Assembly: GCA_020736575.1 (NCBI GenBank)
Contig: JAGPYM010000006.1
Span: 1,736,001 to 1,800,000 of the forward strand
Origin: Thelonectria olida
Lineage: Eukaryota; Ascomycota; Sordariomycetes; Hypocreales; Nectriaceae
DNA length: 64,000 nucleotides
Direction of reading: 5' to 3'
Shown piece after piece: positions 46,988 through 57,003 of the stretch. A program made the translations under genes and the position numbers. How positions within the stretch are numbered: position 1 is the first letter of the stretch; the number at the start of each line of letters is the position of its first letter. Under the pieces are notes generated by a model. It did not search any database and was not told the origin of the DNA. It was given only the letters and a program-made list of their open reading frames with translations.

Positions 46988-48517
46988 ATGTCAAATACTC
47001 AGGGAGAAAACTGTCGTATCCCGACTTTCATTACATCTAATGAAGTCGCCTCCCCATTCTTTTACTTTCGACATATCGTTGATCCCGACGACGCCACCCT
47101 GAAAGTCCAGGCCATCGGACCAGACCTTGAATTCACCTTCACACACTCCCGGGCCAAGGCTATGTTCTCTCGCTCGAAAATCAAGTTCCAGCTCGAGCAG
47201 AAAACAGCAGGCTTCGTCGCCCTCGTCACCAACACTGGCCACCGCGTTGTCCTCTCCGCAGCCGAGAGCGGCCACGGCGCAGGCAGACTCGGAGATGTGC
47301 TCGATGCGCCGCCAGGCGTGTTGGCCAATGCTCTCTGGACGAGACGCGCCGTTGCCGTTGGGAAACTACTCGGTATCAACATGAGACGGCCGTTTGACAA
47401 CCCTCACGGCTTCATCGCAGGGGCGGATGGCATCTTCCAAGGGTCGCATGTCGAGGTTAAGCTCGCGGTGCACGGCATCTTTCTCCTCCTAAACACGTTC
47501 AACATCACGAGGAATTTCGACAATGTGAGGCTGGGACACTTGAAAAGGCTGAAGAACGCGCTCTGGGAAGATGGTACGAGGCCGTCGTTGGAGGTGTACT
47601 TCTCCCGGAAGAACTGCGCGTGCTGCGGACAGCTCGTCAGGGCTCTTGCGGGAGTGACTGGCATTTCGATACGGCTGCTTTGGAAACATCGACTCGAACT
47701 AAAAGAGTATGCATCGAAGCCGCTTGGAGCTGCCGACGGTTCTGGAAGGGCTAGGGGTGGACAAGAGGCAGAAGTGTTGGTTGAGGGCCAGGACATGGAC
47801 TTTGGCGATGGTCTATCCCGGGATTTCGACTCGGATAATGAGGCCCTGGATGGGGAGGACTCAGATGATGATGTACAGGCTCTCGACTTGGTCGATCTCG
47901 TTTCCAATGCTCCCATCTCCATCAGCCCGGGGCCGCAAGAAGTCATCTCGGTCAGCCCCGCGGCAGAAGAAGGACAGGGGCCAGAGCCACACCCCGCAGA
48001 CGACTATCTAGACGGCCTGGCCTATCGGGTTGGCCAACTCGAGTCGTCCCCCGAAGGCGCCGCCGAAGCCGTCGTACAGTTCGCGACAAAGATGGTCGGC
48101 ACCAACAAGATCAGCTGGCTGCCCTCAAACTCGCCGCCCGGCCTCGACACTCCCAATATCAACAACCCCAGCTCCAGCGCCGCCTCCACCGTCGCCAAGC
48201 CCTTGCCCGCAACTCCTAAGACGGAGCCGCCGGAGTGGATGTTGGGAGGAGGAAAGGCCAAGAAGCCCTCCCGTCTGCGTCGCGAAGACAGCGAGAGTGA
48301 GGACGACGACTGGGAGTTTCCTGAGAGGAGGAAGGGGATGAGCTCGCCGTGCGAGCGGGCCTTGAAGCGTGAGAGCAAGGTGCGTGACCGGTCGCCGCGG
48401 AGGTATTCGGCGCGGCCTTTGGAGCGAACCGTGGTGAAGAGGACGATATCGCGGATCTGTGTCGAGATTCCGGTGAAGCGAAGATCGACAAGCTCTGAAG
48501 TTTCTTACGTGATGTGA
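46988..48517 (+). CDS. Unnamed protein with a cytidine-deaminase-like zinc signature
   Basis: A single exon of 509 aa; 46988 is the first in-frame ATG (AAAAATG). Residues about 75-93 form a predicted beta-hairpin (FVALVTNTGHRVVLSAA). A helix beginning HVEVKLAVHGIFLLL supplies His154-x-Glu156. A strand LEVYFS leads to Cys210-Ala-Cys-Cys213 at the start of the helix GQLVRALAGVTG, then the strand ISIRLLWKH. Strand, CxxC-helix and strand after an HxE helix is the arrangement of the zinc-dependent deaminase fold (CDA, APOBEC and OTT_1508-like families). The C-terminal 230 residues are acidic and then basic and low-complexity (KKPSRLRRE, SPRRYSARP), suggesting nuclear localisation. The family assignment is inference; no substrate is proposed. 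It ends 283 bp from the convergent PXB gene. Confidence 0.6.
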   Translation: MSNTQGENCRIPTFITSNEVASPFFYFRHIVDPDDATLKVQAIGPDLEFTFTHSRAKAMFSRSKIKFQLEQKTAGFVALVTNTGHRVVLSAAESGHGAGRLGDVLDAPPGVLANALWTRRAVAVGKLLGINMRRPFDNPHGFIAGADGIFQGSHVEVKLAVHGIFLLLNTFNITRNFDNVRLGHLKRLKNALWEDGTRPSLEVYFSRKNCACCGQLVRALAGVTGISIRLLWKHRLELKEYASKPLGAADGSGRARGGQEAEVLVEGQDMDFGDGLSRDFDSDNEALDGEDSDDDVQALDLVDLVSNAPISISPGPQEVISVSPAAEEGQGPEPHPADDYLDGLAYRVGQLESSPEGAAEAVVQFATKMVGTNKISWLPSNSPPGLDTPNINNPSSSAASTVAKPLPATPKTEPPEWMLGGGKAKKPSRLRREDSESEDDDWEFPERRKGMSSPCERALKRESKVRDRSPRRYSARPLERTVVKRTISRICVEIPVKRRSTSSEVSYVM

Positions 48518-48800
48518 GGTGGTTTCGGTGGCATGGAACGATGAGAGATGCTTTAAGACGGGTGGCTTTTTGGCAGGCGATGAGGACATGTTCACGAGTG
48601 TGCAGAGCCACACTGTTTCAAACGAGAGAGAGGGTGCTCCAAATGTATTATGATTAATTCAATGCGTAAATGCTCATGGCTCTCATGTGTTGTTACCCCG
48701 ATACTCCTGTGATGCTGTTCGCCATCTTTCACGCTGTCTAGTAGGTCTAAGTCGCCGTAGCACCCATCATGTTCCGCACTGCCTTCGAGCCGATTGAGGT
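48518..48800. other. Convergent 3' flank
   Basis: Short tail-to-tail spacer; nothing seen. Confidence 0.5.
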
Positions 48801-51265
48801 CTATTGCTGTTCGACTTCCTGGAGCAGCTTCCGGAATCCGTCTCCCAGTTCATGGACCACAATGTCAACGTTGGGGGCCTCGGGGCCCTCATCTGCTGAT
48901 TTGATGGCCGCATCCCTAGCCTTCTGAGCATCAGCAACACTCTTGCCAATGGCGACGTTTTCCTTGACGTCCTTTCCGCATCGTAGAGGGCCCTTAGGCA
49001 CGCCTGGCGTAATCGGCGTGCAGTTCAAGAGACTCTGCCATTTCGAGAGGTACATTCCCGGACCATTCATGCTGGCGGGACTCGCGCTTGAGGTGCAGCT
49101 CGAGCTCGTGCTAGAGCTGGAGCTTGACCCCGGCCGAGACCCGGAGCTGGGGTTTGACTTGGCTTTAGATCTCGAGCCGGAGCTAGACCTCGAATTTGAC
49201 TTGCAGCCAGAGCTGGAGCTGGAATCGGAGTCGCAGGTGGAAGAGTCGACGATTCGTTGGAGGCGGACTTGGGAGAGGGCGGAAAGGGAAGACAGATATG
49301 ACGAGTGGGCGTTGAGCGCGGTGAGGATGGGCTGTCGTGAGGGCTCTGGGAGAGCTTGAAAGAGTCCGTTTAGGCGGTCTTCCATGATACTCACGTCGGC
49401 TTCTTCCTTGCCAACCTCGGTATCGACCTTGGCATCATTATCTGCACCTGATGTTTTCGCATCTGCTTCCTTGGGCGCCCCTGGATATTTTCGCTCTTGG
49501 TGGAATTCAAGCATGGCATCCTTGCACCACCTTCTCATCTCTTCCCAGACATCTGGACATGATTTCGCGACGGAGTGAATCAAGTTGTACAGAAACATGC
49601 GGTTCCTCGTGAGCAGGTCGACATAATCTTCGACGCTGGGCATCTTCTCTGGTTTTTTCGACTCGCCATTCCTCATCCACCGCCATCCTGACGTCGCTCC
49701 CGTATCAGTCTCATCCTTCTTCGGTTTACCGGTTTTGATAAAGTCGTCAATAAACTTCTCATATGCCTCGAAATGCTCTTGCCGATTTAGGTTGGAGTGC
49801 AACGAGCGCATGATTGGCTCGGAGGCTGTGAAGACATCCTTAACCGTTGCGGTGAAGAGATCGGGTGGTTGACGGCATAGTGTGGCGGTGATGCGCTCGC
49901 GGTCGCGGATGGAGAGGAGGGCAGAGTAGTACTCCAGACACTGGGTATGTTTTTCCTCGGCTAGGTTGGCATTGAGGTCTGGATTAGAAGCGTTGAATAT
50001 AGCAGTGATGATGGATTGAGCATGCTCGGCGCTGGCAGCTCGCACCGTCTCGTGTTCGTCACGACCTTGAGCAATGTGATCCCGGATGGCCTGCAACATT
50101 TCGTCGGTGGGTCGATCTTTTGCCCTTTCAATCTTGTCGGCACCTTTGCGGAACTCGCCGGAATCCCAAGAAAGCACCATGCTGATGATCCTCTGGAGTA
50201 GGTTCATGCCGTCGTCAGCGTTGGCCGTTAAGCCGACCCAGTTTGTGATGCTGGTGACGCTCATCTTGGCTAGGAGCAAACGCATCATGGCACTAATCAT
50301 GACGGTAGCGTTGCCGAGTCTAAGCGTCTGCTTGATCATCTTGTAAGGCACGAGGTTGTGGATGTTTTCAAGGAGCTTGAGGAGGTATTGTCCTTCGGGA
50401 GAGTGGACAAAGATGTGATGAAGGAATGTCGAGAGGCTGTTTCGTGATTAGCATAAGAGGACAATATAGAGGGGCGGTGAAGATACTGAATGATGGCATA
50501 TTGGGCCGCCGCTTTGATGGCGGGGGAGTATGCCTCGAGGTCATCTGTCTCGCCGAAATAGTCAAACATTTTGTCTACGAGGTCTCCGTAGACGAGGTCC
50601 TCGACAACATCGTCCCAAGCTCTGGTAAGATCTTCGGCTTTGGTGAGGTCGTAGGTGTAACTGGCTTTGGCGTGGTCATCCTTGGTCGTTTGGGGAGATT
50701 TCCGTTTCACGCCACCAAGGGCGCCTCGACCGACCATTTCTATAAGACCGCTTGACCCAGTCGACAACATCTTCCTGGTGCCCATGGCGCCCTTGTCGTA
50801 ACTCTCTGAAAGATCTGCCTCGCCGAATCTGACGAGAAGTCCCTGAATTCTCACTGACCAGAAGTCACGAGGTAGATCTTTCACACCGGGAAGTCCGATG
50901 ACGAATTTGGACAGCAGCATCTGCAAAAGAGGCGACGTCGATGGCCCTGCTTCATCTTCGGCCTGCGTGTCCTCTTCTGGTTCGGGGTTTTTGGACTTTG
51001 CAGCAGATCGGAAGATGGAGACGGGAGTCCTCGCTCGAGGAGTCACGGGTCTTGAGGCAACGGGTGTCACGGGCGTCGACGACCACGTCTTCCACCCCGA
51101 CTGCTGGGGAGGGACGGCGACGGTGATGCGGGCAAAGGGGAAGCCGTAACTAGTGACGGCGTGAGGGGACTTGAAGCCCTCGATCTCTGCGTACGTCTCA
51201 TGATGGGTGAGAATGTCGAAGAGGGCGTGAGTTTGGTCTGGCGTCAGAGCCTCACTGGACGACAT
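48801..51265 (-). CDS. PX-associated domain protein (PXB + DUF3818) without an evident PX domain
   Basis: Two exons on the - strand, 51265-50487 and 50436-48801, with a 50-bp intron (GTATCT...GAAACAG); 804 aa. The N-terminus LTPDQTHALFDILTHHETYAEIEGF is the start of the PXB domain. The region around and after the splice (FLHHIFVHSPEGQYLLKLLENIH, LVPYKMIKQTLRLGNATVMI, MLQAIRDHIAQ) fits DUF3818. Yeast YPR097W and its fungal relatives combine these with a central PX phosphoinositide-binding module and act in lipid and membrane organisation. No PX signature (RR-x-Y, P-x-x-P-x-K) was found here. A Ser-rich low-complexity tract (SSSGSRSKAKSNPSSGSRPG) lies about residues 660-720. It may be a PX-less paralogue. 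Confidence 0.75.
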
Positions 51266-52762
51266 GATGCATGTGTCTTTGGTGGGGCATCAACTCGAGA
51301 TGTACGAGCAGAGAGTTGGAAACGGTATGGGAAAAGACGTTGAAAAGACGTTGCAAAAAGGGACAAAGCAGGAACTAGATAAAGACCTGCTCTGGCCGGT
51401 TGATGACAGTGGCCGAAGTCGACCCAGCAAGCGAAAAGATGCAGGCTCTGTTGAGGTTCTCTCTCTACTATCAGCCAGTCACCACGACGGAGGACGGATA
51501 ATGGAGACGGAACTGCTGGCAGCTGAGATGCGCCCCACTTGCATTCGCCACAAATGGGCATTCGCCACAACGATCAATTCACGTCTAAGCCACGACTTGA
51601 CATGTGGCAAAAGCCTTAGTCGAGCTGATCAACGAGGCAGTGACGGCGAGGTTGGAATAACTACATATTATACATGTCAGTAAATGGAAAGAAAATTGAT
51701 TTTGTATTGATACCCATCCAACTTGTGTTGACAGTCATGTCGATCGTCGTAATTCTCTGCAAACCCCAGACCTGGTTTAAGAGACCCATGTAAGTGGTCT
51801 TGTCTAATATACCAATACACGAAATTGCTCACCAAGATATTCAACAAAATGAACAAAATTATAAAAGTGGCAAGAAACGCCCTATACGTGACAATGGGAA
51901 CGACATAGGCTGCTAATTGGCACCTCACTGCATCTGAATTGTTGGCCCGTTGCCTGCTTGTCATTGTTGTCGGTGTGAATAGAGCCAATGACCAATTCAT
52001 CCTCGGCTAATTATAGCATCAACCTGCATCCCAACAGATCAAACTGGCATCATCTCTTACCGCTCGATTGGGACGTCAATGAATTGCGGAGTTGACTTGC
52101 CGTTGAGCGTTGGGCCATCGGAACCAGCGTTGGATCGCAAGTATCCAGAGGAGGGAGTGGGAGACGAGGAGCATCGAAATCATCCACCACACAGGGTAAT
52201 CAATAAGAAAAGCCCGTCGTCGGACGGACAAGTTTCGTTTGAACCGTCATCCCATGTCCAAAAACAAAACGGGCCAAGCTGTAAGCGATGGCACAGTTCA
52301 GGTGAAGGCGGAAACCCCTGTTTATACACGTACTTTAAAACCACCACGGTTTGGATCATAGTGGGAAATCATTCCATGTTTGTTCCTTTTCGAGCGTCTC
52401 CCCGGATTCCTCTTCATCGCCGGTTATCCACCCTCCGTTTCGTCTTGGGTGCTTGTTCATAACTCCACCAATGGCCGATTTCTCCCACGCGCTGAAGATG
52501 AAACACTTTGGGACTGCCAAGATGGTGTTTTCTCAGCAACCGAGTTTGAATGGCGGGTTTTCTTCTTAGGGATCAATCCCTTCATTCTATCTGAGAATGC
52601 AATGACGACTGCTTCTCCGAGAGAAAATGGCATTTAAAATGGCCGCCTGTTTCTCACTTCGAGATGCGGAATCAGACCAGTTCTCACACCACAAACAACA
52701 ACCCGCCGGCCGTGGAATTCTTTATTCGTTTTTTTTATTCGGTTAGTTAACTGATATTCACA
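51266..52762. other. Intergenic region between PXB gene and LPMO
   Basis: Divergent promoters of the PXB gene and the LPMO. A GGCTAA at 52005-52010 matches the XlnR/Xyr1 core but is about 750 bp from the LPMO start. A weak small-protein frame is listed separately. Confidence 0.4.
51677..52000 (-). CDS. Possible small single-pass membrane protein
   Basis: A 107-codon ATG-led frame with one strong hydrophobic stretch (FLATFIILFILLNILVSNFVY) preceded by a hydrophilic N-terminus and followed by a charged tail. Codon use is AT-rich, unlike neighbouring genes, and no homologous family is recognised. It may be chance. Confidence 0.2.
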   Translation of the reverse strand: MNWSLALFTPTTMTSRQRANNSDAVRCQLAAYVVPIVTYRAFLATFIILFILLNILVSNFVYWYIRQDHLHGSLKPGLGFAENYDDRHDCQHKLDGYQYKINFLSIY

Positions 52763-53620
52763 ATGCGTGTCATTGCTTCTCTTCTTTCTTCTGCGGCGCT
52801 AGTCGCCGCCCACGGCTACGTTTCCAATGGAACCATTGGCGGCGAGGAGTACGAGTTCTACCAGCCATATACCGACCCTTACATGTCGCCCTCTCCCGAC
52901 CGGATCTCGCGCAAGATTCCCGGGAACGGCCCTGTCGAGGACGTCACCTCGATCGACATCCAGTGCAATGGCTACACTGCCGGCGGCACCGAGGGCAGCG
53001 AGCCTGCCGCTCTGCACGCCACGGCCGCTGCTGGTTCGACTGTGAACCTGCAGTGGACTTTGTGGCCCGAGTCCCACGTCGGACCTACCCTCACTTACAT
53101 GGCTCGATGCCCGGATACCGGCTGCGACGCCTGGCTTCCTGGGTCCGAGGCTGTGTGGTTCAAGATCCAGGAGGCGGGCCGGACGGGAACCTCGAGCACC
53201 TGGGGCGCTGTAAGTCAACTCCTCGGCGCATTGCAACTATATTACAACGAATTTACTAACAAGCTCAGTCTTCTTTGATGGTATCTGGTAACAAGGGTGT
53301 CGACTACACCATCCCCAGCTGCTTGAAGGCCGGGTACTACCTGGTCCGTCACGAGATCATCGCTCTGCACGCCGCCTACCAGTACCCTGGTGCTCAGTTC
53401 TACCCCGGATGCCACCAGCTCAAGGTCACCGGCGGCGGTAGCACTGAGCCATCTGACCTGGTCGCCTTCCCTGGAGCCTACTCTGGAGATGATGCCGGTA
53501 TCACCTACGACGCATATCAGTGTAAGTTCTCCCGATTCCCTGTAAAAGATGCTGGAACTGACATATACATTCGCAGCTACGGCTTACACGATTCCCGGAC
53601 CTACTGTCTTCTCTTGCTAA
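52763..53620 (+). CDS. AA9 lytic polysaccharide monooxygenase
   Basis: Three exons: 52763-53209, 53269-53521 and 53577-53620. Introns are 59 bp and 55 bp; 247 aa. The signal peptide MRVIASLLSSAALVAA is cut before His17, giving the HGYV N-terminus required for the copper histidine brace. The second ligand is His105 in SHVGPTLTY, and the axial Tyr is about Tyr194 in AQFYPGCHQ. Cysteines in SIDIQCNGY, MARCPDTGCDAW, TIPSCL and PGCHQ fit family disulfides. The enzyme is secreted and oxidatively cleaves cellulose or related glucans with copper and a reductant. There is no linker or CBM1. The short last exon (TAYTIPGPTVFSC*) is supported by the usual AA9 ending YxIPGPxxF. Confidence 0.93.
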
Positions 53621-53975
53621 GTGACTGATGGGCTGGTCAGCCGATCAACCGGGTCTGAACGAACTGCATGACTGTAAATGCTGGTTTCATTGTACATACA
53701 ACTTCATGTATATCGATTGGAAGAACTTCGAGTAAAATACAACCCCCTCGCCTGCTTGCGGGTTTCAACCATCCCTCCCCGGAACAATAAGTGAACATTG
53801 TAATGAAATAAGCGCATTGTTGCATCTTTAGAAGTTAGGAGGATGTCATGAGATTAAACATTGAAACATGTAAATAAACATATGGTGGCGCTAAGTAATC
53901 GGAGAATAATCACAGCTAGATTATACATGGCATTAGATACTGAACTTGAAACTGCTAACAGAGAATTAGCCACAC
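53621..53975. other. Convergent 3' flank between LPMO and CorA-like gene
   Basis: AT-rich 3' flanking DNA; no gene seen. Confidence 0.5.
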
Positions 53976-55517
53976 TCACGACGACGCCTTCCTGCTTCCC
54001 GCCGTGCTGGAGTTGAATGTCGCCGTTCTCGCCCTATTCACAACCTCGACCACCTGCCCCTTTGGCGACTCGCTATGCGTCCACCAGTGCCAGATGAAGG
54101 CCAGAATCGCCGTGAAGACGGTCAAGGGAATGGAAATCCACCACATTGTCCAGAACAGCGGCGAGGTCAGAACCTCCCACCCCTTGTCACTATGGTCGGC
54201 GAGGAAAAGCTGCGACCCGACGATGGTGGCGACGCCCGTCGTCGGGAGGAAAATCATGGTGATGGCCGCGATGACCTTCATCGAGTTGGAGTCTTGGATC
54301 ATGACCATCGAGTCCTGCTGCGTGACGAGGTTGAACGACAGCGTGAGGGCGTTGTCGATGCGCTTCTGCAAGCTGGAGAGGCGCAGTTGGCTGGAGCGGT
54401 AGAGCGATTGTCGATAGCGAAGACATTCGCGAAGCTGTCTGCCCACCGGCACGTTGCTCCCGTTCATGGATGTGTGGTCGTGGTTGCCGACGTTGTCGAT
54501 GGCCGAGTCGACGAGCATGAGGCAGGACTCGATGGCTTCGGCGATGTGGATGATGTGCTTGGCGCAGTTGTGCAGCGCTGCGAAGGGGATTTTGGAGCTC
54601 ATTTTCCGGATGCCCTTGGTGTTGGCGTAGTCGAGGATCAACTGCATGCCTGTTAGAATAGCCCGTGGACAAGTAACCAGTGCAGGGCGACTTACATGCT
54701 CGAGTGGACCGAAGACGGTGTTCATCTTCCACACCGTGTCGTCGACCTCAAAGTACAACCCCTCGAAGACGAGATCAAACAGAATGTAGGGATCCTGGGC
54801 CACGTCCTCCCAAGCCTTAGCGGCGATGAACTCATGGAGCCTGGCAGTCACGCGCGGCGTCGACCCGAAGCACGTCAAGGTGACGCACCCGTCCAAGCCG
54901 ATGTTTAGGAAGAAGCCAGCGCGGTGCCAGCTATAGTCGGCCTGGGGAAGCGAGGAGACGTGGTATCCCATGGTGGCGGCGCGGTTGTCGACTTCCGGGG
55001 CGTTGGCTCCGTCCTGCCGGATGTCGATGTTCTTGCAGAGGAAATGGAACCAGGAGCAGAAGCCGGCTTTGGTGGTGCTTCGGCCGAAGCTGTGGCTGAC
55101 GGATTGGAGGCGCTCCTTTGCAAAGTCGCCCGGGACTCCGAGGATGCTGAAGAGCTCGAGGGTTTGGGAGAGGGCATCTCGTCGAGGAAGATCGAGCGGC
55201 GCGAATCTTGGTCTCTTGTTAGCAATGCGATGCAAGCTCGTACGTCAAGATGAGGTGCCCTTGGGACTTACACGATTCTCAGCTTTGCCGGAGCGCGAAT
55301 ATACCTGGGGTTTGCCTGGATATGCCATTGGCCGTCTGGGAATTCTGAATTCCAGTCAGTCACTCTCCAGCGAGAGAAGCAGAAGGGGAATGATGCTCGC
55401 ACCATCCGACACTTCGAAGATATTGAGCATCCATTGCGGAAACGCAACGTTGAGAGGCGAGCCGTTTGCCGAATCGATAAAGGCCTGGTACGGAGACTCT
55501 CGATTTGTCCACGACAT
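53976..55517 (-). CDS. CorA-like membrane protein (Mg2+ transporter superfamily, no GMN motif)
   Basis: Four exons on the - strand: 55517-55403, 55344-55272, 55212-54696 and 54641-53976; 456 aa. Introns are 58 bp (GTGCGA...CTGAC...TTCAG), 59 bp (GTAAGT...CAAGAG) and 54 bp (GTAAGT...CATGCAG). The N-terminus is MSWTNRESPYQAFIDSANGS. The middle carries DALSQTLELFSILGVPGDFAK and YLRYRQSL-type helices with KRIDNALTLSFNLVTQQDS. Two C-terminal helices follow (VIAAITMIFLPTTGVATIVG and FWTMWWISIPLTVFTAILAFIW). This is the layout of fungal CorA-like proteins, a long cytosolic coiled part and two C-terminal TMs. The GMN selectivity motif of true Mg2+ channels is absent, so transport is not assumed. The third intron is a multiple of three without a stop. 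Confidence 0.78.
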
Positions 55518-57003
55518 TGTTCACGCGATGAATAGCGACGATGATTATTCTGGAGGCAGAAGGAGATCACAGAGATTTGGCTACAGATCACCAGCTTGTC
55601 ATGGTGTCCTACTTTTGACAGGGCATCTGGACGACTGCTGTGCTACTTCATGCTTGGGCGTTCTCCTAGTCTCTAGGCGCCGGTGCAGCCAGGGGGGGGG
55701 GGGTGAAAACTAGGACTTCCCGTTTAGATTTCAGCTCGCTCACCAGTTTCGAATCAAGTAAGAGAAGTGATAAAACCAGAACTAATTAAAATAAACCAAA
55801 AGCGAAAAAGTCGGGTGAGCGAAAATACTACCCAGCGCAGGCTGTCTAGTCCCGAGTTCTAGACCAACGCCATGTCTCAAAGATAGTCAAAGTATCGTCC
55901 TCGGCCTCCTGTGACTGGACCGTCGCCCAAAACCCGCTAAGCCCTTGGCAGGGCAAAGTTGGGCGCCCCCTGTTATCAAGCAAAGACGGGGAGAGTATCA
56001 CCTTGGCTTCAGCTTGGGGGAGGAATGGAGCGTTAGCGGCTGGGGCTGAAAGAATCCGATGGCCTGGTTGGGTTGCATGCTGGACGTTGCCACTTTCAGG
56101 GCTGAGCGAGCATCCAGGGGGCTGTGATAAACTTCTGATCCAAGAGTCCAGGGGGGCCGTCATCTGAGCAGTGCAGGCATCATCCTCTGGAGTCCCAATA
56201 AGCGTCTGACAGCGAGACTCAAGCCTTTCCTACTTCATTTGCCGGGCTCGGCATGTAGGATCGTACTGACAGGGATGCCCCCCCCCAACAAGTAGGACGG
56301 CCGTGGTCAAAGGACGGTACTTGGTAGAGCCGGAGCGAGTCTATTTGATCCCCTGGCTCCGTAGCGTCCTGGCTTCCACTTCTGTGACACCGCAAGTCTC
56401 TTATTGCATGCTTAGCTTGACGAGCCAGACAATCATATCTGCCCTTGCGTTGCACCATTTTGACGCCACGCCTGATATCTCCAGCCAATATCGACGTGCC
56501 ATTCGAATCCAGCCGCAGGACGATGTGATGCTTTGGCCTAGCTTCGCGCGGCATGCCGCATTGAATACCCTCCACAGTCCAATAGCAACGAAGAGGGTAT
56601 CAGGAGGGCTTCATGTGGGATCAAGGAAGCTGGTCACATGAGCATCCTCACTTACAATGCAAACACTCCATGAGTCAAGACCGGGGTTGAGCTGCTGGAC
56701 CACAGTCTTGGCTTTCGATGGCGTCCACGCCTCCTAGATACCCGGCTGCCTAGCAAACAGCCGGATCCAAGCCGTGCAGCCTCCCAATAGGCCAAGCATG
56801 ACATCCATCGAGCCTCAGCTCATTTCGGCCTGAAAAGCTCTGTGCCACCCTTCTCCTGATGCCTACATATCCGTCCGTCCATCTTTGACGAGATCATTTT
56901 GCAGCCGTCGAGCCCAGCCCCCCTTCCCTCTTCCTCTTGCACTTCCTCCCAGTCCTAGCCGTAATTCGAGTCCTCTCATTGCTGTAACATCTCTACTTAA
57001 GCC
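55518..57003. other. Divergent intergenic region
   Basis: Promoters of the CorA-like gene (-) and the ten-exon gene (+). It includes a G12 run at 55692-55703. No gene is supported. Confidence 0.45.

Noticed and set aside
55345..55402. Apparent frameshift by an ACTG tandem duplication in the CorA-like gene
   Set aside because: The sequence is explained by a 58-bp intron (GTGCGA donor, CTGAC branch, TTCAG acceptor) that restores the frame exactly.
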